From Roseateles aquatilis (GTDB taxonomy: Bacteria; Pseudomonadota; Gammaproteobacteria; Burkholderiales; Burkholderiaceae_C), in contig NZ_NIOF01000001.1 of NCBI RefSeq assembly GCF_002205645.1, forward strand, positions 186,001 to 250,000: a DNA stretch of 64,000 bases, read 5' to 3'. Below the pieces are notes generated by a model. That model searched no databases. It had not been told where the DNA came from and saw nothing but the letters and a program-made list of their open reading frames with translations. This document shows, piece by piece, positions 17,766 through 26,498 of this stretch. Made by a program: the position numbers and the translations under genes. Every line of letters starts with the position of its first letter. Within the stretch, counting starts at the first letter, position 1.

Positions 17766-19169
17766 TCACCGCAGCGGTGTCACCACTCCCCTCCCCTGCG
17801 ACCAAATAATCGCCACGACTTGCTGCGCGTCGTACAGCGCATTCACGTGAGAGATCCGCATCGAGTAGTAATCCCCCTCGGCCGCCATCACATCGAACAG
17901 TGACCGCCGCCCGAGCTGCTGCCACTGCTGCAGCGTGAATCCGCGGACGCGTTCGCTGTTCCTCAGGATATCAACCAGCCGACGCGACCGATCAAGGGAC
18001 GACTGGGCCGCCTCATACATTTCCTGCACGCGATACCGTTTCGCGTCGATGGTTTCATCGCGCTGGAGGGAGGCGGCCTGAGCGCGCCGACGCGCCGAGG
18101 TCAGCGCGGAGTCCGCGCCGGGTTGAACGATGGGGATATTGACGGTGACCCCGCCGATCCAATCGCTCTGCCGCGCCTGCCCGACGGTGGTGTTGCCGGT
18201 GACCAGCAAGCTGACGCTGGGCTGCTGCCCCGCCCGCACGGATTCTGCGTAGCTGCGCTGAGCCTGAGCGGTGGCGGCGGCTTGGGAGACGTCTGGCGAG
18301 GCCATGACATCGGCGAGCATTTCATTGAGGTCGGGCAGACGGGCGAGGACGGCGCTCATGGACGCACCGCGAGGCAGATCGTCGCCGACATAGCGTTTGA
18401 GGCGGACCTCGGTCTGCCGCAGGGCGGAGGTGGTCTGCTCGTAAGACAGGTCGGCCTGCTGCAGGCTCTTCTGTGCCTGGACGAGCTCGCTGGCCCGTCC
18501 GCGGTCGGCCTTGGTGATGATCTCGAGCGCGTCCACCAGGCAAGCCATCTTGCGGACGTACTGGCTGTAGACCTGGGCCTGAAGCTGATAGCGCCCGCGG
18601 TCGAGCGCCAGCGACACGGTCTGCAGCGCGACCTGTTCTTCCGCGCTGGACTGGCCGTAGCGCGCGGCGTCGGCCAGTTGGGAGCGCCACTCGGTGAGTT
18701 TGGTGATGCGTCCGGAGTCGTAGATGGGCGCGGTGACGCTGAGCGTGCCGCGGCCCTGGAGACCGCTGGTGCGGGTGCCCGGCCCGTCGCCGGGCAGCAC
18801 GGTCCCGGTGTGCGCACCGGTGACGCCGAGCGTGACGGTGGGCATGCGCTGCGCCTTGGCCTCCTCGAAGTCGGCTTCCGCGGCCTGCGTGAGCAGGCGG
18901 GTGGCGCCGAGGGCCTTGCTGCGGTTGAGGGCCCGTTGCACGAGCTCCTGGAGCTGCGTGCGCGGATCCGAATCGCCGATTTCCAGCAGCGCGACGTCCT
19001 TGGCGGACAGTTGCGCGGGTGGCAGCGACCGTTCGTCGGAGCACCGGCTGGGGGGTGGATCCTGCGCCCAGGCCGGCGTGCCGGCGATGCCGAGCGCGGT
19101 GATCGCCAGGGCCGGAAGGATGGACATGGAGGGGCGCCGCATCCTGTGGCGCGAGGTCGTGTCGGTCAT
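17766..19169 (-). CDS. TolC-family outer-membrane channel of a type I secretion system
   Basis: The protein has 467 residues. A start at ATG 19167-19169 is chosen because a signal peptide (MSILPALAITALGIAGTPAWA) follows within 40 residues; a later ATG at 19142 is also possible. Neither has a strong ribosome site. Two OEP repeats rich in Ala, Gln and Arg form the alpha-barrel, and GGVTVNIPIVQPGADSA marks the second beta-strand region. This arrangement is typical of LapE/AggA-like channels. It follows the HlyD gene after 130 bases and completes a three-part exporter with the ABC protein and adaptor. Confidence 0.92.
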   Translation of the reverse strand: MTDTTSRHRMRRPSMSILPALAITALGIAGTPAWAQDPPPSRCSDERSLPPAQLSAKDVALLEIGDSDPRTQLQELVQRALNRSKALGATRLLTQAAEADFEEAKAQRMPTVTLGVTGAHTGTVLPGDGPGTRTSGLQGRGTLSVTAPIYDSGRITKLTEWRSQLADAARYGQSSAEEQVALQTVSLALDRGRYQLQAQVYSQYVRKMACLVDALEIITKADRGRASELVQAQKSLQQADLSYEQTTSALRQTEVRLKRYVGDDLPRGASMSAVLARLPDLNEMLADVMASPDVSQAAATAQAQRSYAESVRAGQQPSVSLLVTGNTTVGQARQSDWIGGVTVNIPIVQPGADSALTSARRRAQAASLQRDETIDAKRYRVQEMYEAAQSSLDRSRRLVDILRNSERVRGFTLQQWQQLGRRSLFDVMAAEGDYYSMRISHVNALYDAQQVVAIIWSQGRGVVTPLR

Positions 19170-19299
19170 GGTCACGCGTACTGCAAGCAATTTCCCATGG
19201 CCTCTACTGGACCAGTTCGGCGGGAAACTGAAGCGTGGATAAGGCGGCGCGGGACGGGCCTGTTCGAGGTGCCGCGTGGACCGCGGCGGCCACGCTGGC

Positions 19300-20508
19300 T
19301 CAGCGCTCGCGCAGCGCCTCGCGCGACTTGAGCATCGGCCGCAGGATGTAGCTCAGCACCGAGCGCTCGCCGGTGCGGATCTCCACGGAGGCGGTCATGC
19401 CGGGGATGACCGGCAGCGGCTCGCCTTTGGCGCGCAGCGTGTTGCGCTCGGCCGCGACGAGGGCACGGTAGTAGGTGCCGTCGTTGTTCTTCTCGGTCTC
19501 CCCGAGGGCGTCGGGGCTGACGTACTCGATCTTGCCGTGCAGGCCGCCGTTGACGTTGAAGTCATAGCCGGAGAGCTTGACGATCACGCTCTGGCCGACC
19601 TGCAGGTAGCCGATGTCCTTGGGCTTGATGCGCGCCTCGATGAGGATGCGCGGGCCGATGGGGACGATCTCCATGATCGGCGCGCCGGACGCGACGACGC
19701 CGCCGACGGTGTTGAGCTTGATGTTCTTGACCAGCCCACGCACCGGCGACTTCAGCACCGAGCGCGTGACCGCGTCGCGGCGCACCACCAGTTGCTCGTC
19801 GAGCTGAGCCAGGTCGGTCTGCGCCTTGGACAGCTCGGTGCTGGAGTCCTGGCGGAAGCGGCTGATGCGCTCGTTGCGCTGCTGCTGCAGCTCGTTGACC
19901 TGGCGGGTCACGCGCATCACCTCGACGTTGGACATCAGGCCCTTGGACGCCATGTCCTGGGCCAGCTTGAGCTCGCTGGACAGCAGGACCACGCTGCGGT
20001 TGATGCTGGAGACGGCCTCGTCGAGCACGCGGCGGCGGGTATCGAAGACCTCGGTCTCGCTGTCGATCAGGCGCTGCACCTGCCGCACCTCGTCCGGGAA
20101 CTTCAGCGGCACGCCCAGCGCCTCGGCGCGCAGCCGCGCGACCTGCGCCATCAGGCCCAGGCGCTTGACCTGGCTCTCGTTCTCGGCGGCCTCGGCGCGG
20201 GTCGGATCGAGCTCGGCGAGCGCCTGGCCCGCCTCGACCTCCTGGCCCTCGTGGACCAGCAGCCGGCCGAGCGTGCCCGATTCCAGGCTCGCGATGACCT
20301 GCTCCTTGCCGTCGGGCACCACGCGGCCGTCGCTGCGGGTGACCTCGTCGACGGTGGCGATCGAGGACCAGACGATGCCCACGAGCAGCACCGCCGCCAG
20401 CAGGTACAGCGCCCAGACGGCGCGCGGCAGCGGCTCGTCGATCAGCGCCGACTGGACGCTGCCGACGAACAGGCCTTCTTCACGGCTGAGGGTGCGTTGC
20501 TGTGACAT
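19300..20508 (-). CDS. HlyD-family type I secretion periplasmic adaptor
   Basis: The protein has 402 residues. A short cytoplasmic N-terminus precedes one transmembrane helix (about 30-50, AVWALYLLAAVLLVGIVWSS). Next come a lipoyl-like half (DGRVVPDGKEQVIASLESG), a long alpha-helical hairpin (about 100-250) and the second lipoyl half with the HlyD signature SPVRGLVKNIKLNTVGGVV. The C-terminal beta domain ends with the conserved GMTASVEIRTGERSVLSYIL. It links the ABC exporter in the inner membrane with the TolC-type channel. It begins 18 bases after the ABC gene. Confidence 0.95.
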   Translation of the reverse strand: MSQQRTLSREEGLFVGSVQSALIDEPLPRAVWALYLLAAVLLVGIVWSSIATVDEVTRSDGRVVPDGKEQVIASLESGTLGRLLVHEGQEVEAGQALAELDPTRAEAAENESQVKRLGLMAQVARLRAEALGVPLKFPDEVRQVQRLIDSETEVFDTRRRVLDEAVSSINRSVVLLSSELKLAQDMASKGLMSNVEVMRVTRQVNELQQQRNERISRFRQDSSTELSKAQTDLAQLDEQLVVRRDAVTRSVLKSPVRGLVKNIKLNTVGGVVASGAPIMEIVPIGPRILIEARIKPKDIGYLQVGQSVIVKLSGYDFNVNGGLHGKIEYVSPDALGETEKNNDGTYYRALVAAERNTLRAKGEPLPVIPGMTASVEIRTGERSVLSYILRPMLKSREALRER

Positions 20509-20526
20509 GGGGGACGACGGTCGGCG

Positions 20527-22914
20527 TCAGACGGACGCGGCGCGATTCACCGCCTGCGCGGCGGGATGCACATGGAGATTGGCGCCCTGGGCTGGCGCGG
20601 CTTGCGGCTGCTGGCCGGGCTGCGCGCCCGGCGCGCCGGGGCGCACGCCCGACAGCGCGGCGAGGACCTGATCGCGCGGACCGTCCATCACCAGACGGCC
20701 GGTGTCGACGACGACGATGCGGGAGACCAGCTCCAGCACCGCCGGCCGGTGCGTGACCATGATCAGCGTGCAGGTCCCGGCGGCGTCGCGCAGCTGACGC
20801 AGGAAGGCGATCTCGGACTGGGCGTCCATCGAGCTGGTGGGCTCGTCCATCAACAGGATCTGCGGCTTGGTGACCAGGCTGCGGGCCAGCGCCACCAGCT
20901 GGCGCTGACCACCGGACAGCAGCGAGCCCATCTCGCCCACCGGCAGGTCCCAGCCCATCGGATGGCCCGCGACGACCCGGTCCAGGCCCGTGAGCTTGGC
21001 CACCTCGACCAGCCGCTGGGCGTCGACATGGCGACCCATCAGCACGTTGTCCCGCAGCGTGCCGTGGAACAGCCGCGGCTCCTGCGACACGAAACCGACC
21101 TTGCCGCGGAACTCCGCCGGATCGACCTGGCGCAGGTCGATGCCGTCGACGTCGACCATGCCCTCGGTCGGCTGGTAGAGCCCGGCCAGCATGCGCAGCA
21201 CGGTCGACTTGCCGCTGCCGATGCGGCCGAGGATCGCGACGCGCTCGCCCGGCTGGATGCGCAGCGTGACATTGCGCAGCACCTTGGGCGACTGGGCGTC
21301 GCCCTGCGCGGGATAGGAGAAACCGACGTCGACCAGGCCGATGCGGCCGGTGATCTGGTTCAGCGGAACGTAGTTGCGGGTCGAGTCGCGCTCGACCGGC
21401 GCGCTCATCACCGAGTTCAGCGACAGCATCGCCGCGCGGGCGCCTTGATAGCGCGTCGCCAGGCTCACCAGACTGTTCAGCGGCACCGTGGCGCGGCCGG
21501 CGAACATCACCGCGCCGATCAACGCGCCGGCGGTGATGACGCTCTCCTGGATCAGGTAGACGCCCCAGACCAGCATCACCAGGTTGATGATCTGCTGCAT
21601 GGACATCGAGATGTTCATGCTCCAGCTGGCCATCGTGCGGGCGCGCAGCGCCGACTCGGCGACGATGGCGGTGCTGTGCTCGTAGCGGCGCAGGAAGCGG
21701 CCCTCGGCGCCGGTGGTCTTCAGGTCCTCCAGGCCCTCCAGCGCCTCGACCAGCGTGCCGTGCAGGTCGGCCGCCTCGGTCAGGTTGGTGCGCATCGCGC
21801 GGCGCAGGTAGCCCTGGATGCCGAAGCTCATCAGCAGCATCAGCGGGATCGCCAGCACCAGCACCCAGCCGAGCGGGCCGCCGATGACGAAGGTCATCAC
21901 CACGAACAGGACCACGAACGGCAGGTCGGTCAGCACCGACATCGTGGCCGAGGTGAAGAAGTCGCGCACGACCTCGACCTGGGCCAGGTAATGGGCATAG
22001 GAGCCGGCGGACGCAGGCCGGTGTTCCATGCGCACGCCCAGCGTCTGGCGGAACAGCTTGGCGCCGACGATCAGGTCGGTCTTGCGGCCGGCCAGGTCGA
22101 TCAGGTGGCTGCGCAGCTGGCGGGCGAACAGATCGAAGATCAGCGCCAGGCCGGCGCCCACGGCCAGCGTCCACAGCGTGACGAAGGCCTGGTGCGGGAT
22201 GACCTTGTCGTAGATGACCGAGGTCACCAGGCCCGACACCATCATGAGCACGTTGCTCAGCAGCGCGGCGAGCATCGCCGAGCGGTAATAGGGCATGAAG
22301 CGCCGCAGCGTGCCGAACAGCCAGTGCGAGTCGGGCTGCAGCAGCGGTGTCTCGCCGGGGCCGCTGATGGGCTTGGCCTGGGACTTCTCCTGCGGCGTGA
22401 CCGCCAGGATGAAGCCGCTGTATTCCTGGTCCAGCTCGGACGCGGGCGCCACGCAGCTGGCGGACTCCGGCCCGGGGAACACGACCTCGTAGCGGGCGCC
22501 GCCCTCGGGCGCGTCGTCCAGGCGGCGCACCAGCACGCAGGCGTCGCCGCCGTTGAGCAGCAACACCGCGGGCAGCAGCAGCTGGTGGATCTCGTCGATG
22601 CCCTTGCGCAGCAGGCCGGCGTTGTAGCCGGCTTCGCGCATCAGGCGGATGCCCTGGTCGGGGCTCAGCACGCCCTCGACCGGCGCGCCGGCGCGCAGCG
22701 AATCGGCGGAGCGCGCGCGGCCGTGATGCTGGGTCAGCCAGGCCAGGCATTGCAGCAGCGGGTCGATGGCCGGCTGCTGCGCCAGGTCGGCCAGCGGATC
22801 GACCGGCTCGTCGGGCATGCCCGGCGCGCGATGGCCGTCCTCGGCGGCCAGGCGCAGGCCGGGGCGGCGGGCGCGCTGGTCACCGTCGAAGAAGGGGTCG
22901 TGCGGCCGGTCCAT
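20527..22914 (-). CDS. LapB-type type I secretion ABC permease/ATPase
   Basis: The protein has 795 residues. Residues of about 45-170 form a C39-like domain with no catalytic Cys or His (LLQCLAWLTQHHGR and LLLNGGDACVLV sit where they would be), as in exporters of RTX adhesins. Six transmembrane segments span about 195-480. The nucleotide-binding domain has Walker A GRIGSGKST, the Q-loop VSQEPRLF, signature LLSGGQRQ, Walker B ILLMDEPTSSMD and the switch VTHRPAV. A Gly/Pro/Gln-rich tail ends the protein. It should export one large unfolded substrate with the adaptor and channel encoded downstream. No RTX-like substrate is encoded in the window. Confidence 0.94.
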   Translation of the reverse strand: MDRPHDPFFDGDQRARRPGLRLAAEDGHRAPGMPDEPVDPLADLAQQPAIDPLLQCLAWLTQHHGRARSADSLRAGAPVEGVLSPDQGIRLMREAGYNAGLLRKGIDEIHQLLLPAVLLLNGGDACVLVRRLDDAPEGGARYEVVFPGPESASCVAPASELDQEYSGFILAVTPQEKSQAKPISGPGETPLLQPDSHWLFGTLRRFMPYYRSAMLAALLSNVLMMVSGLVTSVIYDKVIPHQAFVTLWTLAVGAGLALIFDLFARQLRSHLIDLAGRKTDLIVGAKLFRQTLGVRMEHRPASAGSYAHYLAQVEVVRDFFTSATMSVLTDLPFVVLFVVMTFVIGGPLGWVLVLAIPLMLLMSFGIQGYLRRAMRTNLTEAADLHGTLVEALEGLEDLKTTGAEGRFLRRYEHSTAIVAESALRARTMASWSMNISMSMQQIINLVMLVWGVYLIQESVITAGALIGAVMFAGRATVPLNSLVSLATRYQGARAAMLSLNSVMSAPVERDSTRNYVPLNQITGRIGLVDVGFSYPAQGDAQSPKVLRNVTLRIQPGERVAILGRIGSGKSTVLRMLAGLYQPTEGMVDVDGIDLRQVDPAEFRGKVGFVSQEPRLFHGTLRDNVLMGRHVDAQRLVEVAKLTGLDRVVAGHPMGWDLPVGEMGSLLSGGQRQLVALARSLVTKPQILLMDEPTSSMDAQSEIAFLRQLRDAAGTCTLIMVTHRPAVLELVSRIVVVDTGRLVMDGPRDQVLAALSGVRPGAPGAQPGQQPQAAPAQGANLHVHPAAQAVNRAASV

Positions 22915-22932
22915 GATCGGATCTTGTCTGGT

Positions 22933-24816
22933 TCAGCCCCGATGGGCGAGGGCCAATTGCTCGAATTCGCGCTCGATGTCACGAACGATGGCCGGCATGT
23001 CGAAAAGTGCGCTGGCGCGGCCCTGGTCGCGCAGGTAGCGCTTGTAGGACCTGGCGCGACCGGGGTTCTGCCCGATCTGGATGGCGCGCTGGACATATTC
23101 GTCCAGGGAGAAGGTGATCAGGTCCGGCAGGCCGACGGCGGTCAGCAGGCTGCCGCACATGCGGGAGATGTAGCTGCGGCCCGAGCGCGTCAGGATCGGC
23201 GTGCCCATCCACAGGCAGTCGCTGGCGGTGGTGCCGGCGTTGTACGGGAAGGTGTCCAGCACCAGGTCCGGCAGCGTGAACCGCGCCAGGTAATCCGGCG
23301 GCGCCACGCGCGGCGCGAAGATCAGCCGCTCCGGATCGACGCCGGCGTCACGCGCCTCGCGGCGCAGGTTGGCCTTGGCCCACTCGTTGTCAGCCAGCAA
23401 CCAGAGCACGCTGCCGGGCACCGCCTGCAGGATGCGCATCCAGGCGCCGAACATCTCGCCGTTCATCTTGTGGTTGTTGTTGAACGAGCAGAAGACGAAG
23501 GCGTCCTCGGGCAACTGGTACTGGGCGCGGGTCGGGTCGGGGCCGACTTCGCGCTTGCGATCGCTGACCTGGTAGCAATGCGGCAGGTAGATGGGCTTCT
23601 CGCTGCAGTACGGCAGGTACTCCGGCGGCATGGTGAAGCGGTCCGCGATGATCCAGTCCACCCCGGGCAACAGCGAGGTCGCGGGCAGGCCCAGGTAGCT
23701 GACCTGCGCCGGCGCCGGGCGGTGCGCCAGGATGTTGGGGCGGGCACCGCTGGTCAGGCCCTGCAGGTCGACCAGCACGTCGATGCCGGCCTGAGCGATG
23801 ACCTTGGCGGCGGTGGCGTCGTCCATCGCGTTGATGCGCCAGACCTTGTCCATGGACATCAGGATGCGCTTGCGCAGCGCGGTCCCGTCGTCGCGGCTCC
23901 AGTCGAAGGCGTGGATCTCGAATTTCTCGCGGTCGTGCAGCTCATACAGCTCGGCGGTGAGCAACCCCACCGCGTGCATGCACAGGTCGCCGGACAGGTA
24001 GCCGATCTTGATCCTGCCCTGCTGGCGCGCGGCCACGGAGGCCGGATGGCGCCACAGCACGTCCTTCTGCTTCGTCACCTTCTCGTGGACGAAGCGCTGC
24101 GCGGCACCCATCTGCAGCGCCGGATCGTCGGTGGCGCTGAGCGTGGCCAGCAGCGAGGTGGCCAGCAGCAGGTCGTTGTGGCTGACCTCGGCGAAGGGCT
24201 GGTACACCGGCCACTTGCACTGCTTCTGGCGGATGTGGACGTAATGCTGCATCACGTCGTTCTGCGCCGGATCCAGGGTCAGGCTGCGCACCATCAGCGC
24301 TTCCGACTCCTCATAGCGGCGCTGCAGTTCCAGCAGGCGCGCGGCATTGTTGAAGGCATGGGTGCGCAGCCCGGTCTGGTCGGCGCCCAGCGCCTCCATC
24401 GGCTGCGTGCCGTCGTACACGGCCTGCCAGGCGGCCAGCGCGTCGTCGACGCGGCCGAGGTGCTCCAGCTGATGGCCCAGGTTGAGCCGCGCCTGGGCGA
24501 AGGTCGGGCTGATGGACAGCGCCTGCAGGTAGACCTGCTCCGCCTGCTCATGGCGCTGGATGTTGCCCAGCACCGTGCCCCAGTTGTAGAGGGCGACCAG
24601 GCGCGCGGCCGGGGGATGGTCGTCGCGGGTCAGCCAGATTTCGTACAGATGCGCGGCGGCCTCGCCCAGGTTCTGGCCCTGGAAGAAATTGCCCCGGTCC
24701 ATCAGTTCCGGCAAGGGCAGCGCGCCGTCGCGGGCACGGGTCAGCAGTTGCTCCCATTCCGGGGCCAGCGGGGCGGGAACGCTCAGTTGCTGCATGCTGG
24801 GTCGGGCGATGTCCAT
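22933..24816 (-). CDS. SPINDLY/OGT-type TPR glycosyltransferase (GT41)
   Basis: The protein has 627 residues from ATG 24814-24816. No start has a good ribosome site; a GTG at 24999 would add 61 unconserved residues. The N-terminal half (about 20-240) holds TPR helices (ALYNWGTVLGNIQRHEQAEQ, ARLNLGHQLEHLGRVDDALA). The C-terminal half is the GT41 catalytic region: IGYLSGDLCMHAVG, RPAPAQVSYLGLPAT, FCSFNNNHKM and DTFPYNAGTTASDCLWMGTP. Such enzymes move GlcNAc or another sugar onto Ser/Thr of proteins in the cytoplasm. It lies 18 bases ahead of the ABC exporter gene, so it may glycosylate the exported protein. The sigma-28 promoter upstream makes flagellin another possible target. Confidence 0.9.
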   Translation of the reverse strand: MDIARPSMQQLSVPAPLAPEWEQLLTRARDGALPLPELMDRGNFFQGQNLGEAAAHLYEIWLTRDDHPPAARLVALYNWGTVLGNIQRHEQAEQVYLQALSISPTFAQARLNLGHQLEHLGRVDDALAAWQAVYDGTQPMEALGADQTGLRTHAFNNAARLLELQRRYEESEALMVRSLTLDPAQNDVMQHYVHIRQKQCKWPVYQPFAEVSHNDLLLATSLLATLSATDDPALQMGAAQRFVHEKVTKQKDVLWRHPASVAARQQGRIKIGYLSGDLCMHAVGLLTAELYELHDREKFEIHAFDWSRDDGTALRKRILMSMDKVWRINAMDDATAAKVIAQAGIDVLVDLQGLTSGARPNILAHRPAPAQVSYLGLPATSLLPGVDWIIADRFTMPPEYLPYCSEKPIYLPHCYQVSDRKREVGPDPTRAQYQLPEDAFVFCSFNNNHKMNGEMFGAWMRILQAVPGSVLWLLADNEWAKANLRREARDAGVDPERLIFAPRVAPPDYLARFTLPDLVLDTFPYNAGTTASDCLWMGTPILTRSGRSYISRMCGSLLTAVGLPDLITFSLDEYVQRAIQIGQNPGRARSYKRYLRDQGRASALFDMPAIVRDIEREFEQLALAHRG

Positions 24817-25278
24817 AGGGTCGGGCTTTCGGCACGGGGGCGACGAGGCGCGGCGGGCGCGGCCGGACGAGCCGGCCAGGCCTTTCGGCCGCCTATACGG
24901 CATTGTGTCCGCGTGATCCGGCGGGCATCCCGGCAAATGGACGGCCGGGACCCGCCAATTCGCTGCTTGGCTCCGCGACGGAGCCCCCGCGACGGGCACG
25001 CCGCGGACACCGCCGGCGGCCCATTCAGCCCGATATCGGCCGCCGGAACGAGAACTTGAGCACGATATGAGCCCCCCGCGGCCGCCTTATCGGGGCTTCG
25101 TCGTGATAGGGCGAATTCCACAATCGTCTCGCGATCTTGGCCGAGGGAAGGCCTGCATGGCGCGCCGCGACCGACGCGGCCGGCGATGCCAGCCTTCCCC
25201 CAGATGCCGGGACGCCGCGCGAGGAAGTCCGAAGGACGTCGAGGGACGCGCGTTGATCAACGCCACCAAGAAATCACC
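24817..25278. promoter_or_regulatory. Divergent intergenic region ahead of the secretion operon
   Basis: These 462 bases contain the sigma-28 promoter described separately. They also hold a 7-bp dyad GGCTCCG-CGA-CGGAGCC (24969-24985), which would form a hairpin in the long 5' leader of the operon. No clear promoter was found for the rightward gene at 25279. Its ribosome site is weak (AAGAAATCACC before ATG). Confidence 0.6.
25033..25059 (-). promoter_or_regulatory. Sigma-28 (FliA) promoter of the OGT/type I secretion operon
   Basis: On the minus strand the sequence reads TCAAGTTC, an 11-base spacer, then GCCGATAT. The consensus is TAAAGTTT-N11-GCCGATAA, so 13 of 16 fixed bases match with the exact spacer. 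Transcription should begin near 25026, giving a leader of about 210 bases before the ATG at 24816. Confidence 0.8.
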
Positions 25279-25815
25279 ATGAAGGCGATTCCGAGTCTGT
25301 CTCGTTGGGATGAGATCGTCGACGCGGCCGAGGCCGCCGAGCTGGAGGACCTGGAAGACATGGAAACCCGCGCCGTCGATACCTTGACCTGGGTCGAGCC
25401 CATCGCGTCGCGACTGGCCGGCGCCGGCGCCGCGGCGATGAACGACGCCCCCACGCGTCGGCGCGGCGGCGACTCCATCTTCCAGAGCCTGATGCGCCTG
25501 TGGCCCGGCGAGGGCCGCCGCCCGCTGGCCAGCGCCCGCGCCATGGCCCGACTGCGCGGCGCCTTCCGCGCCAGCGTCGTCGACCTGGCCGACCGCGCCG
25601 AGGCCGCGGCCGACCCGCTGGGCCAGGAGCGCGTCCGCGCCCTGCTCCGCAACATCGTCCACAGCCGCCACCCGCAGGACCTGTGGCACCTGCGCACGGC
25701 CATCTACACGGAAGTGGCCCGGTGCTTCGACCAGGCCGAGGCGGAAGCCCGCCTCGTCGCCCTGAACCGTCAGCTGGAACAGAACAAGAGCCTGCTGCGC
25801 CGGCTCATCGGCTGA
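25279..25815 (+). CDS. Hypothetical protein
   Basis: The protein has 178 residues and is not recognised. ATG 25279-25281 is chosen because the upstream in-frame extension from 25186 is Arg-rich and looks non-coding. The protein is soluble and largely helical. It has an acidic N-terminal helix (DEIVDAAEAAELEDLEDMET), a basic linker near 70-95 and a C-terminal coiled stretch (ARLVALNRQLEQNKSLLRRL). No signal peptide or membrane segment is seen. It is divergent from the glycosyltransferase/secretion operon and convergent with the DUF1993 gene 12 bases away. Codon use matches its neighbours, which supports a real gene. Confidence 0.7.
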   Translation: MKAIPSLSRWDEIVDAAEAAELEDLEDMETRAVDTLTWVEPIASRLAGAGAAAMNDAPTRRRGGDSIFQSLMRLWPGEGRRPLASARAMARLRGAFRASVVDLADRAEAAADPLGQERVRALLRNIVHSRHPQDLWHLRTAIYTEVARCFDQAEAEARLVALNRQLEQNKSLLRRLIG

Positions 25816-25827
25816 CCCTGGCCGGCC

Positions 25828-26331
25828 TCAGGAACGCCCGAGGAAATCCATCTTCCCGATCGGCACCCCGGCGTGCCGCAGCAGCGCGTACAGCGTGGTC
25901 GCGTGGAAGTAGAAATTCGGGGTCGCGAAGAACCGGATGAAATCCTCGCCCTGGAACCGGTGGGGTTCCTTGTCCCGGCGCGGCACGGTGATCGCCCGCG
26001 TCTCGCTGCCGTCGATCTGCGCCGCCGACACCGACGTCACGAAATCGCGCGTCTTCTGCAGGCGGGCGATCAGCTCGTCCAGCGTGGCCTCGTCATCCGG
26101 CCAGCTCGGCACCTCCATCCCGGCCAGACGCCCCACCGCACTCTTGGCGGAGTCGCTGGCGATCTGGATCTGGCGCGACAGCGGCAGCATGTCGGGCACC
26201 AGGCGCAGCGTGAGGTAAACCGACTCGTCGAAGCCCTTGGCCTTGGCGTGATCGCGCGCGATGCGCACCCAGGTTTGCATGTTGCCCAACATGCGGTCGA
26301 ACACCGGTACCGTGACGGCGTACATGTCCAT
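25828..26331 (-). CDS. DUF1993 domain protein
   Basis: The protein has 167 residues that make one whole DUF1993 domain, a four-helix fold related to DinB. Marks of the family are MLPLSRQIQIASD near residue 48 and FYFHATTLYALLRHAGVPIGK near the end. No enzyme activity is established for the family. It is a single gene, convergent with the hypothetical gene on its left and divergent from the dehydrogenase gene on its right (167-base gap). Confidence 0.93.
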   Translation of the reverse strand: MDMYAVTVPVFDRMLGNMQTWVRIARDHAKAKGFDESVYLTLRLVPDMLPLSRQIQIASDSAKSAVGRLAGMEVPSWPDDEATLDELIARLQKTRDFVTSVSAAQIDGSETRAITVPRRDKEPHRFQGEDFIRFFATPNFYFHATTLYALLRHAGVPIGKMDFLGRS

Positions 26332-26498
26332 GAAGATCTCCTCGTCGTTGATGTCTGGCGAATGCCGAAAGCGCCCTCCTGGGGCGCCGGATGCGAAGCG
26401 GGGCGGATGCTAGTCCTTGTTCCGATCTGTTGCACGGCGGCTTCGCGAAGGCCTTGGGCGTGGTCAAGTGACGCGGTTAGGATGGGGTCCGCACGCCT

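Noticed and set aside
17255-17903. Several overlapping frames of 60-250 codons downstream of the PEP-CTERM gene
   Set aside because: They cross a terminator, the 88-bp repeats and hairpins, are Arg/Ala/Ser-rich, and have no ribosome sites or family motifs.
24817-24999. Upstream GTG start that lengthens the OGT by 61 residues
   Set aside because: It has no ribosome site and the added residues look unstructured and non-conserved. Kept only as an alternative because it lies close to the predicted transcript start.
20566-25059. A 1497-codon open frame on the plus strand
   Set aside because: It lies fully opposite the OGT and ABC exporter genes, is rich in Arg, His and Gln, and has no recognisable domain. 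It is a shadow frame caused by high GC.
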